A DNA stretch of 64,000 nt, from positions 2,068,422-2,132,421 of the forward strand of contig CAJFCJ010000002.1 of assembly GCA_904063045.1 (NCBI GenBank), written 5' to 3'. Made by a program: the position numbers and the translations under genes. Shown piece after piece: positions 12,035 through 25,594 of this stretch. The notes beneath the pieces are model-generated. The model was not told the origin of the DNA. It searched no databases and was given only the letters and a program-made list of their open reading frames with translations. Position 1 is the stretch's first letter; each line of letters opens with the position of its first letter. The DNA is from Dimorphilus gyrociliatus. Its lineage: Eukaryota > Annelida > Polychaeta > Dinophilidae.

Positions 12035-12994
12035 AATGTCTCTAACAAGAGTTTAACTAGGGTATTGAAGTTTTGAAAATTTTATATTTCTTTTCTCATT
12101 AGAGAAAGCAATAAACAAGAGAGATAAGCTATCAAGAGAGAGAGAGAGAGAAAGACTGAGAGTGAGTGATCAGAAGAAAATGGGAAGCAATGGGGAGGGG
12201 CGTAATGAAAGATAGTATTAAAAAGAAAATACATACTCAACTTCTATCCGTTCAACTGTAATAAAGAGAATGTTCAAACAAAACACTCGTTCGCCCAACA
12301 ATAGCCCTATCAAGACAGCAAATACAAAAGCGTATGTCAAACTTAAAGAACGTGTCCCCGAACATAACGTTACTTTATTATTTTGGGATATTTTATTCAA
12401 ATAATCAAATTACTAAACTTTTAACTTAAATAAAACGATAAAAGCACAGTTGAACAAGGAAAAAGTGAATAAGAAAAGAAGAGGAGAGAAGATGAGAAAT
12501 AGAAATACTTTTCAAAGTTTTTTTATAGCTCACCTGTAAAAAAAAGAGTAATGTACAAAAATAAAATCTTAGTTCAGATATGAGTAAGTTTCCTCTTGTC
12601 GCTAAATTGTCAAAAGTACGAAGTAATATTAAAAAAGTGATAGGAGAAGAAAGGAGAGAGAGAGAGCGCGCAAGAGAGAGGCAGGTATATCCTGGTGGTG
12701 AATTCCCTTAGGTACTTTTACCGTGATATCAAATATTTAAACAGTGCTATATTTTTTCAAGTAATGTTAAAAAGAGTTCGTAGTAAACTAGGGCACGTAG
12801 TTTATTTTCTTACCTATAAGAACTTATTCATACATAATACATAAATTAATAAATATTTATACACGCATATAAACTTCATTGATATAAACTTTGTCTTAAA
12901 AGAAATTCATATTAAACATAGAATATTGTTTTTAAATAAAATTTCATTTTTTCCACTTTATTTTCATTTTTTACGACATTCAATACATTTTTTA
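12035..12994. other. Glycine-transporter upstream region / Rab23 3' flank
   Basis: About 960 bases without a supported gene. It is AT-rich with GA runs near 12137-12153 and 12655-12680. It should contain the transporter promoter and the Rab23 3' UTR. Confidence 0.5.
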
Positions 12995-14289
12995 TTAGTT
13001 AAAACATTTAAATGGTGAATGACTAGATTTCCTTCTAAGCCTATGCTGTGTAGGATGAAAAGTAACAGAGAGCTTTTTATTATTGCTACTTTTCTTCTTT
13101 TTTTTCTTCTTTTTCTTTTCTTTCTTGACTTTGCATGAATTTTCTTCGTCGTCTTTTTCCTCATCTTCGTCCTCATCGTCGGCCAAGTCGACATCCCCAA
13201 CTAAAAAAAATTGAATATTTATTTAAGATTATTAATATTTATAATCACAACAGTAGCTGGTGTCACTTTTTGTTTGTTTATTGTTGTTTCATTTATATAT
13301 TACCTTCCTGAACGTAACGATACTGGGATAGTGATGAGTTTCGCGCATTCTCCCTACTAAATTGCATATGACTTTGTGCCAAATATGTAAAAATATCATT
13401 AACATTTTCATTATTTTTTACAGAAGTCTTGAATAATTTCATGTTCATTTTCTTCGCTAAATTATCAGCATCCAATCTTGAAGAGATTTTGTATAATGGT
13501 AGTAAATATAGGGAAGGTAGGAAGAGAATTTAGTGGGACAACCAAAAAAAAAAAATGAATAAGGAAATTAAATAATCATTTAATTCAAAGTTTTCTTATT
13601 ATTTATAAAAGCATACTCAGTTACTAGAGCGCCTCTTATTAAATCCATTTTATTCAAAACTAACACAGTATTTACATGACCCACTTCATCGATTACCTTA
13701 ATAAAGAAATATTTCGTTTTTTAATGATCATATGTTTATTTTAAAAGATCGAATAGAGGGGGAAAACCTTTTGATTCCATATTGGTACAGCTTCAAATGA
13801 ATCACTGTCAACAGTTGAAAATACTATAATGCATGCTTGAGCACCTGGATGAATACAATTCTTCTCTCAGAAAATATCGATATTATAAAGTAAAGATTAT
13901 GTAACCTCTATAGTATGATTTTGTTATTGCATCGTACTCTTCTTGTCCAGCAGTATCCCATAGCATAAGACGAAATAAATCCTCTTCTATTCTGCTCAAA
14001 CAGATAATTTCTATAATTAATCCCTATTTTACATTCACTATGGATGCTTACTCTATTTCCTTCTCTAAGAAATCAACTCCTATAGTCTTTTTATAATTCT
14101 TAGTAAAAAATCCTTTGCAATACCTTTTTAAATATAGAATTCATAAGAATCATGTAAATATTGAGGTATTTATGCTTCAGAAATTCATAAAATAGTCAAT
14201 GATTACCTTTGAATCATAGAGCTTTTTCCAACGGCACCGTTGCCGACTATTATGACTTTTATACAAACCTCGAAATCCTCTTCAATCAT
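12995..14289 (-). CDS. RAB23: Rab23 small GTPase, 7 exons, with an unusual charged C-terminal tail
   Basis: Exons on the minus strand: 14289-14207, 14123-14052, 13991-13906, 13844-13768, 13696-13617, 13476-13304, 13200-12995. They join to 258 residues. G1 is GNGAVGKSS, the switch I region reads YKKTIGVDFLE, G3 is WDTAGQEE, G4 is NKMD, and the segment beginning LAKKMNMKLFKTSVK matches Rab23, as does the start MIEEDFEVCIKV. Rab23 acts in endocytic and ciliary trafficking and modulates Hedgehog signalling. The C-terminal exon is odd: an acidic stretch (about 195-208) runs into a long Lys run and the protein ends Lys-Cys-Phe-Asn. The only nearby Cys is third from the end, so there is no standard CaaX, CC or CXC prenylation box (human Rab23 ends with a CaaX-type motif). 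A 3' splice site just upstream of the ATG (about 14297) suggests a 5' UTR intron or trans-splicing. Confidence 0.9.
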
Positions 14290-14930
14290 ATTTGTACCTG
14301 AAATTAGATATAAGAAAAATATTAACTAAAATAAACCATTTTTCTCTTCGTTAAGCGATTCATAGTAGTATGGATTAAGATTAATGGCTCGGAATTCAAG
14401 TAAACTTTAACTTGCATATCCAACCAACGTAAAACATACATATATCTACTGTATAATTTTTATATATATATACATTGAAATGTAAATATACAAGCTTTTC
14501 TGTAGTAAAATATGAATATTGTATAAATAATAATATTTATTACTTTAGCGCAAATGTATAAATCCAATTGGAATTTTGAGGCGGTATGAACAGATTTTCC
14601 AATAGATTTTTAATCCCAAAAGATTATTCTATAAGGATTAACTAGTTCTACTCTGTTATAGCTGCAGGCCAATCTTTAAATTGGCAATTATGCTAATTAG
14701 ACTATTTAATTCTAAAAAAAATCCTTTATTTTACGTAATATAGGGACTCATTAAAATTTTCTCTATCTGTAGCATTTTATACAGTATTTATTTAGTTTTA
14801 TTTAATGAATTTAAAATATAGCTAAAATTTTGGCGCCCTATTATTACCAGTTTTCAAAGCCGAGTATTCGTTATATTTTACTTTTGTAACCGGTTAACTT
14901 GTATTTCCTGTTAGTCATCATTCTCACGAA
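14290..14930. promoter_or_regulatory. Divergent intergenic region between Rab23 and USP14
   Basis: The start codons of Rab23 (minus) and USP14 (plus) are 641 bases apart, facing away from each other. The stretch is AT-rich with a short TA run near 14461. It must hold the upstream control elements of both genes, but I recognise no specific core-promoter motif. Confidence 0.4.
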
Positions 14931-18168
<3,238 letters not shown>

Positions 18169-18234
18169 AAATAGTAAAAATGTATACCAATAACTCAGAA
18201 AAAAGGACGAGAAACAGCATTTTTGTAAGATACA

Positions 18235-18255
18235 TTTATTCGACGGTTAAATAAA
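18235..18255. terminator. Overlapping polyadenylation signals of USP14 and aquaporin
   Basis: On the plus strand AATAAA lies at 18250-18255, downstream of the USP14 stop. On the minus strand the same hexamer (TTTATT on plus) lies at 18235-18240, downstream of the aquaporin stop at 18266. Each signal lies within the 3' UTR of the opposite gene, so the mature transcripts should overlap tail to tail. Confidence 0.6.
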
Positions 18256-18265
18256 GTTCTATTGT

Positions 18266-19659
18266 TCAATCATCAAGTTCACTCTTATTTAAGTCACGTT
18301 TCAAGGGTTCTATTTCCGGTATATTTGACCTCATTCCGCTTTCATCGACCTCAGGAGTGTTAACGGCCTTTCGTAGCAAAAATCTATAGAATACAGTTGC
18401 CAATCCTGATCCACCTATGGGCCCCAACCAATAGATCTAAATTTACAGTGGAAGCGAATAATTTTACAATTAACAGGCTTATTTGAAAGATTTTACCCAA
18501 TGACTTTCCCAAATTCCTCGTACAACCGCAGGGCCTAATGTTCTTGCAGGATTTAAACTACCGCCACTATAATTCCACTGAAATTATTACACCATAGCAA
18601 GTTAAAATATTTTAGGAATTTTAAAAGTTTACTGACCCCCGTTAAAATACCAACTGTCACAGAAAAGCCTACAGGTAATGCTGGCATTCGAACCTAATTG
18701 AATTTGTGTTGGTTATTGTAGCTGGAAATAACGTATTTAAAGCAGTAGACCTAACCTTTCGACGATGATCATCAGTGCTTGCCAAAATGACAAATACCAA
18801 CTGGCCAGTTACCCACATTTCCACTATCAAAGCTTTCCAAGTAGGAACGTCGACTGCAGGAACGGTTGCTCCTAGATTACCTATTTTTTCTATAGGTGTC
18901 ATACTGTTAAGTAAAAAAGCGAAAGATATAGTAATGACGGGATTTCGGGTTTCAATATATCATCTTTATGCGTCTCAGTAACGCGCTATAATACTCTAAC
19001 AATTATATTTTTAAGCGAAAATGGTGAAAAGAGTTTTGAAAAGAATAAAGAAATTTTCGATAGCAATATTGATATATGAGATAGTTGTTGTCATCATTTG
19101 GAAAAGTATTTAAGAGATCTTCAAAAATAGACTTACAATCTAATGAAAAACGAACCAGCTACAGCACCCATACATTGTGAAAAAGTATAACATATTCCTG
19201 GAAAAAGAGGAAGACCTTGCAATCGTTAATAGTATAGAATATCATCGGGATTCAATCACCTTTTAATATCGTTATATTCTTAAATAGAACAAAGCTAAAT
19301 GTTACTGCTGGATTTAGATGAGCTCCTCCCAAATGTCCGAAGCTTTCTACTAGAAATGCAACTGCTAAACCAACAATTAAACCACACTGAAAGAAAGAAG
19401 AGAAATTTATCCTATTTTACAAAAATACTATATTCTCTATAAAAGACATTTACAAAAGAACCATAATTACTTTCACCGTCTTAATAGTGAACCTACCTAC
19501 CTCAAGGGGAGTAGATTTTGTATCTTTCTCAAAATTTAAACTAATCGCACATATGCAAGCCAAGAGAAGAAATGTTGCCAAGAATTCGGCGAAAATATCT
19601 CTCCAAAAGGTTTTCGAAGCAATTTCAAGTTTCATTCGATTGCAGTATGAATTTGTCAT
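18266..19659 (-). CDS. Aquaporin (classical/AQP8-like water channel), 7 exons
   Basis: Exons on the minus strand: 19659-19501, 19386-19260, 19197-19137, 18903-18756, 18693-18637, 18577-18497, 18436-18266. They join to 267 residues, a normal length. Both pore motifs are intact: GGAHLNPAVTF in the first half and SGGSLNPARTLGPAVV in the second, where the Arg after NPA is the selectivity-filter arginine. The segment SHWIYWLGPIGG marks the last membrane span, followed by a charged cytosolic tail. Two NPA boxes and the filter Arg argue for an orthodox water channel rather than an aquaglyceroporin. Some spacing recalls AQP8, but I cannot fix the subfamily. It is convergent with USP14, with 97 bases between stop codons. 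Confidence 0.92.
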
Positions 19660-21088
19660 TTTGATATCGTCTTAAGTCTTTAAATGTATTTACTGCAAAG
19701 AAAGAAATATGACAAATTTTAACAAAAGTTCAAAAATAATTACTTACATATATACATATATATATATATATAAATATATATATATTATCTTTCTAAGTAT
19801 ATAGAGGAAAAACGCTAGATAGCTTCAACGATTTTTTTTTGCAGACTACTACAATCTACTGCAATAGTCGAATGACGTCGCCTCGTATAAATCAATGGTC
19901 TGGCGTCTGCGCTGTTTTTTTTTCCTGACAAATTTTTCAGTAGAGAACTATTTTTTCATTTTATAAATATACCATTGTATATCGCAATCTTAATTATTAC
20001 GATTATTCTTATTCATACCTCTATGAATAGAATGATCTAGGGAATGATTGACGAGGAGTATTCAATTGTTACTTTCCATATATATATATATATAAAATAC
20101 AATTTCTATGAGCAATATAAATCCTAGATAAAACTATACGTCTACTATATAAATAAATATATATATATATACTGTATATATATAATATATATGCATTATT
20201 TGAACTGATAAAGGAATAACAACAATAAAAAATAATATAATAACTTCAAACCAATACTTACATGCAAGAAAGTTAAAAGTAAAAGTGATTATTGAATAAT
20301 ATAAATATATAATAAAAAAAGAATAATTCGCGTTTTTCTGCTTCTCTTCAAACGTCAATCTTCAAGTTAAGAGACGAATTCGATCTCAATTGGCTTATAT
20401 CAAGTATTAAAAGATCTTAATGTTACATTATTTACTTTTCAACTAGTTAAATTAAACATGTTTGTCATTTTGGTTTTGTTCACTAATTTCATTAGAAAAT
20501 AAGTTATTAACAATTAAACTTACTAAGGCTTCCTTAAAGATGATAAGTTTCTTCTCTTCCCGCCCCCCTGCCGTTTCTTTCTTCGCTATAAAGTAGATGA
20601 TATCTTTTACTGGTTAGTAGCGAATAAAAAATGGAAGAAGCGGAATGTGTTAAATGAGATTTGTTGCAGCCTTAACTAGTTTATTTTGTTAAATGAACAA
20701 GCTTTAATAGTCAGGCCATCCTCTTTTATATGTAAAGTAGAAAAAAAAAAGAATAGATTGGGCCTACTCCGAGTAGAATTTTTAAAATTGATTTTCTTTT
20801 CTTACAATTCCCTTTATTACATTTTCTTTTGTGTTTTATTCATTTTTCTTCAGAACTGATAGGAGCATTTATTTCTATAGTTTTCAAATAAAACATGAGA
20901 AAGAGTACAACTTTAATTTTCACTATCTATCTGCAAATTGTATTTAAAATACCAAATCCCCTCAACCAACGCCTATTTTTTTTCACACTGCTGAAGGAAT
21001 TAGGCCAGCGTTTTCTCTACATATCTCTCTTTTTTTCTCTTTCTCTCGCTCTCTCTCTCACTCACACATATATACAATCACTCGCACA

Positions 21089-21160
<72 letters not shown>

Positions 21161-21268
21161 TTCTTTATATCTGTCTATTTCTTTCTTTCCGCCTTCTTTC
21201 TTATTTTCCAATTTATTCTTTTGCTCGTAGTCTTTCTTTACACTAGTAAAGCCGATAGATGGCGGCCC
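19660..21268. other. 1.6 kb intergenic stretch with microsatellites
   Basis: No supported gene. It contains TA repeats near 19751-19790, 20080-20097 and 20157-20190, and a long CT tract at 21097-21152. A GC-richer patch at about 19840-19915, some 200 bases upstream of the aquaporin ATG, is the most promoter-like piece. Predicted peptides here are low-complexity translations of the repeats. Confidence 0.6.
21097..21152. repeat. (CT)28 microsatellite
   Basis: An uninterrupted 56-base CT tract, preceded by imperfect CT and CA runs from about 21030. It is the longest pyrimidine microsatellite of the window. Confidence 0.95.
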
Positions 21269-22384
21269 TTAGTCAGATATGGGATATTTTGCTGCTTTAA
21301 GTCTATTTTTTTCCAGCCATATCCTGACACCGGCCTCCTTAGATTTTAATTCTGATCTAGGACATATTAATTTAGGTAAATCAATTGAACTGTCTTCATT
21401 AATATCTTCCTCTTCTTGTTCTTCCATATCCCCTTCCTTTTCGTCTCTTTCCGGAGCTTCCGGCTTTTTAACTTCGATTTCTATATTATCTTCCTTCTTA
21501 TTTTCCTCAACAGTGCTAAGACTGGCATTATCAACCCAAGATTTTCTACTGGCAATAGATTTTTTAGGCTTTCTTCCTTGCTCAGTAGATAGTGGCTCTT
21601 CTGCCTCTTCACCTTCCCCCGCCAGCTTATTGATCAGATCAGTCATATTCGATTCATTCTAATAAAAGGGAGGAGCATGAATTTTTTAGTGATAGTAGAG
21701 AGAGAGAGAGAGAGAAAAAAAATGAAGGATTAACTAAGAGAAAAGGAGTGAAAAGCAAATATATTTTTTAATAACTTACCGAATCCTTGTCCAATATTTC
21801 CCTATTTTTGAATAGAAATGTGATAGCGTCAAATTCTTGTATAATGTCATTCTGTTGTCGGTAAAAAAGAGATATTCCATAACGTTCGATAAAATTCGAT
21901 AGGTTATACAAAGATTAATGGAATAATTTGCTATAGTTAAAACATATAAAAATTGTGTAAACTGTGAATTTATTACGTATTTATAGCGTACTCTCGTTGC
22001 TCTTAATTTCGAATAAAATATATCCAAAAGGAAATATAGGGTAATTAAATAAACGTTTCTGTTGTGGAATACCTCAAAGTCATTTTCTTCGCTGTTCTTT
22101 ACAAACATTAGATTTCCTTCCTCATCTCTAACCAATTTGAATTCCTTAGAGTAAAAGTCTAGTCTAGACTTGAAAGATGGTTCCTTTTCCGAATCGATAT
22201 TATTGTTAGGCGTTTTATTGAAATTCTGAAGCAGTTTTGGATCTCTTAAAGAATTTATATAATCTATATTTTCTTGATTAGTTGTAGAAACATCCTCTTT
22301 TTCTCCATTCAAAGTACTGTTGAACTTTTGCTTTGAATATTGGTAAAGATTAGTCGATTCGTCTATTAGCGAAGGGATATTCAT
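21269..22384 (-). CDS. Unrecognised acidic 257-residue protein, 3 exons
   Basis: Exons on the minus strand: 22384-22073, 21851-21780, 21658-21269. All are phase 0 and join to 257 residues. The middle exon is 72 bases and reads smoothly from the first (DFE) into NDIIQEFDAITFLFKNREIL. The protein is soluble, with no signal peptide or membrane span. Features are an Asn/Ser-rich N-terminus, a segment with FYSKEFKLVRDEEGNLMFV (about 79-97), a probable helical part across the exon 1/2 junction, a Glu/Lys-rich low-complexity middle and a C-terminal block (DLPKLICPRSELKSKEAGV onward) that looks conserved rather than low-complexity. I do not recognise the family. The ATG at 22384 is the first in frame; an upstream in-frame TTG was rejected. 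Gene structure is well supported, function unknown. Confidence 0.75.
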
Positions 22385-22673
22385 TGTCGAGTGGATTTGA
22401 GAATAAACTAACAAAACTGGGACATGTTGTTGCCAAGATATTCTTATTGTACGGATTAATGAACGATCACGCGACGGTTAATGCTCCTCAATGGGACTCT
22501 TTTATTCCCATATCGATTACTTCTCACTGTGATGTAGGATGAATTTAATTCTTTCAAATATTCAAATTTCTTTCTTTAAATACTAATTTTTTCAATTGAA
22601 TTACTTAACAATAACAACAATAGTAAAACCACAATAATAATAATTAGTCTAATTACTTCAATTGTCAAAGCGG

Positions 22674-22844
22674 ATGTCTGCTAGGGATAAAACTAAACAA
22701 ACAGTCAAGTTTTCCAATAGAAATAGATATTTAGAAAATAAAGAGGAGGAAGATGATAGTACGGAAGAATCTTTCACAACTTCCTTTCCACAACATCAAA
22801 CTGCACGTTTTAACGGTCTTCCGAATAAGTCTGGGAATTTTTGA
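22674..22844 (+). CDS. Possible small ORF, 56 residues, unrecognised
   Basis: An ATG-initiated frame encoding a hydrophilic peptide rich in Lys, Glu, Ser and Thr, placed between the divergently oriented 257-residue gene and the M13-like gene. It has no recognised domain, signal peptide or cysteine pattern and no clear splice partner. It could be a real small protein, a 5' exon of the next gene, or chance. Confidence 0.2.
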   Translation: MSARDKTKQTVKFSNRNRYLENKEEEDDSTEESFTTSFPQHQTARFNGLPNKSGNF

Positions 22845-23225
22845 CGATAAAAGCGATTTATTGATTTTCCCATTACACTAGGCCTAAGTGCTTTTCGTTT
22901 CTTTTAAATATTTAGATGGCATCCTTTACCATCGTCGGTTAATTAAGCTTTTCTTATGGCAAAGTAAAGACGAATAAATTGAATCTTAGGATGTTCATTT
23001 GTTAACCTTTGTGTTTTGAAATACATGCAGATGGCGCTGTCTATTCTGTTAACTTTTTGTGCAAACAATTAAGAAAATGAATGATAAATAGCGGGAGCCG
23101 AGATAAGACTGTAAAGAAAACTAATTTTTTTGTAAACACTATATTAATAGGCCTACTTAGTTTAATAGAATTCGCCTTTATCGTCAAGTAATCCGATCTT
23201 TCAAAAGTATCCAGCAAAGCAACAT

Positions 23226-25219
23226 ATGAACGTGAACAGTTTGAATGCCGCTTGCGATAAGCAGAGAAAGTACTTAATGAATGTGTTAACTGTAATTGTC
23301 GTCGGGGGTATTATAACTGCAACAGTCCTCCTCCTTAGAAAATCGGCAATAGAAGATATGACAGATAGAAAAAGCAATCAACAATCAACCAATGTCGACA
23401 AATCAAAACTATCTAAACTTAACATGAAAGATAGATGTTATCTTTCTAAAAACAAAACATGCTATCATCCCAATTGTATTATATCATCATCCAATCTGCT
23501 GTCTGGAAGAATTCAAAAGATATCAGCTTGCCAAAATTATTATAAGTATTCTTGTGGGGGTGAAACAATTACACGCCTGGACGCCATCAATTCGAAATTA
23601 ATTAGGATCTTTGATCAAGATTTTCGCTATTTTGTGAAGAGATTTAAGTAATATCATCTTTGCAATTATCCTTTTTATAGATTGAATAACATATATATGT
23701 AATCAGTTTAGTTCTGATTGCATGTTTGTATTACAAAATTCTTTATAAGATCTACAGATGAGGAATTATTTACCGAAATTCGCAAATTTTACTTTTCGTG
23801 CTTGGAATCTGTATTGTCTGAGGAATATATCATTGGAATAATGAGAATCTTCAACAGAAATAGATTAAATCCCTACGATTCTGAATGGGATGAACAAAAT
23901 TGGAACTATAGTAATGCTCTTGGGATAGCTTTAAAGTATGGTTTATTACCAATCAATTTCCAAGAAGAACATGGTGTTCCAGTTGTAGAAATCAAAGAAA
24001 ATTTAAAGGTCAATTTAATAAGGAACTACGCTCTTGTAGAAAGATTTCGAAAGAAGAAGTTACTTTTTATCAAAGAATTAGAAAGGGACAAATTTATAGG
24101 CAAAAGGTCAAATCAAGTGATAGAAAGGGCGATAGTTGAATCTTTTAGGGTTGAAAAACATAGTTTTAAAGTAAATATTCATCCAGAAACAGCTAGTTTA
24201 CTTTCATTTGGCGAGACTTTATCTCCGATCAAAGGCGCGTCTTTACTAATTAGTATAGTCTTATCGGATGCTATTGATAAAGTTTACGATTACGAATTGA
24301 TGGATATTGCAATTAGGTATTTTTTTTTAAAGGATCCCTTTACCATTTTTATTACCCTAAGACTCTTTTTAAAACAACGTTTATGTAATATAGAAAAGAA
24401 CATTGCGCCAGTTACGTAACTAAACTTACACCGCACGTGGCTTTGACAATGATCAACTCTTACGAAATCATTAAAGAGCCAGAACCGCTAAATTTCTTAA
24501 CTGATGTCCCAAAGAAGATCGCTTCTATACTCTTAAAGAAGTGGAAGAAGCATAGTTTTCCGGAAAGGTCCTTTGGGTACATTACAGACTCAATAGGAGA
24601 TTTATTAAAATTTTGGAAAAAACCGGATATTAAGATTGTTTATCGTACATTTAAATTTCCTCGTAGGGAGTTTTCCGAAATGTATTCGTATGCGTTCAAG
24701 AATTATGCTAACAATTGGTTAAATAATCTTAGACAATGGAGTCTTTTGCATATTGGATTAGAGAATTTCGAAAGCGGAAGGGATATGTTGTCCGATATTT
24801 TTCGATATACCCACGCTTTATCGGTTAATCTTGTGAAAGGTCTATTCTCTCTTCATCCGGCGCATCATCCTGAAGTATCAGTCTTCTTAAAATCATTTAA
24901 TAATTGTTTAAAGAGAAAATTCAAAGAACTGTCAGAAAGCGACATGCGGAATACATTAATCGATAAGATCGCTTTCGAAATCGTTTACGAATTTATGACG
25001 AAATACTATGGAGCATCGGCCGTAAAATTACCAGGATTTCAAGGTCTTTACACGCCGGAAAAGGTGGCTTTTCTATTAAATTCTCAATCATTATGTAGAA
25101 TCGGTGGAAGAAAACGAATGGAAAGAGTAATTTACACTTATTCAACAAAATTCAAAGAAACTTTTTCATGTGACAGATCCATTTTGATCAATTTCGCAGA
25201 ATGTTCTATTTTCGAATAG
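23226..25219 (+). CDS. M13 (neprilysin/ECE-like) family member lacking both zinc motifs: pseudopeptidase
   Basis: Exons 23226-23647, 23750-24316 and 24394-25219 join to 604 residues. The type II topology fits M13: a short cytosolic N-terminus, one membrane span (about 16-37), then an ectodomain starting with the family Cys pattern (CYHPNC ... ACQNYYKYSCGG). Exon 3 opens with HCASYV, equivalent to the conserved C-x-Y-V of M13. The end (FKETFSCDRS ... C) matches the FxEAFxC...C terminus. Normal M13 enzymes are about 700-770 residues with HEXXH and ENIAD. Here the region that should carry HEXXH is deleted, and the ExxxD helix reads NTLIDKIAFEIVYEF, with Glu to Asp and Asp to Phe changes. No zinc peptidase activity is expected; a binding or scaffold role is possible. 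The second intron is 77 bases and resolves an apparent frame break. AATAAA is at 25268-25273. Confidence 0.75.
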
Positions 25220-25594
25220 AATATTTTATTTTTGTTACCTAATTTGATAAACTGATTATCATGTGTGAATAAAGTTAATTAACTGAAAAAAGGGCTGAAT
25301 CTCGTAAAATCAAATTAATATGTTTATTTGTGAATATAAAATAGAAATTCTTTCAGACAACCGGATATATCGCAACACAAACACAACCTTTCGGATAAAA
25401 TTTGCGTTTTTTTCATACAATCGCCAAAATACAACCCACAAACGAAAAATCTCATTGCAACTTACTTCACATGAGCTGATAAAAATTAAGAGTTTTTAAA
25501 GGATTTCTTGTTTAAACGAGAGATTCGGAGGGAACAGTTAATGGTGGAACTCAAATACTTAAACATCATTCTAAAGACTTCTTTTTCAATATGA

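Noticed and set aside
20895-21230. 111-codon Ser/Leu-rich frame
   Set aside because: Translation of the CT microsatellite.
21865-22072. Continuation of the 257-residue gene's first exon into a hydrophobic frame
   Set aside because: This is intron 1 read through. Splicing GAG|gtattc to ...acaacag|AAT preserves phase and gives a protein-like sequence.
24394-24436. Apparent frameshift/stop splitting the M13-like gene into two frames
   Set aside because: A 77-base intron (24317-24393, GT...ATATAG) joins the frames in the correct phase and places the family C-x-Y-V motif at the start of exon 3, so the gene is intact.
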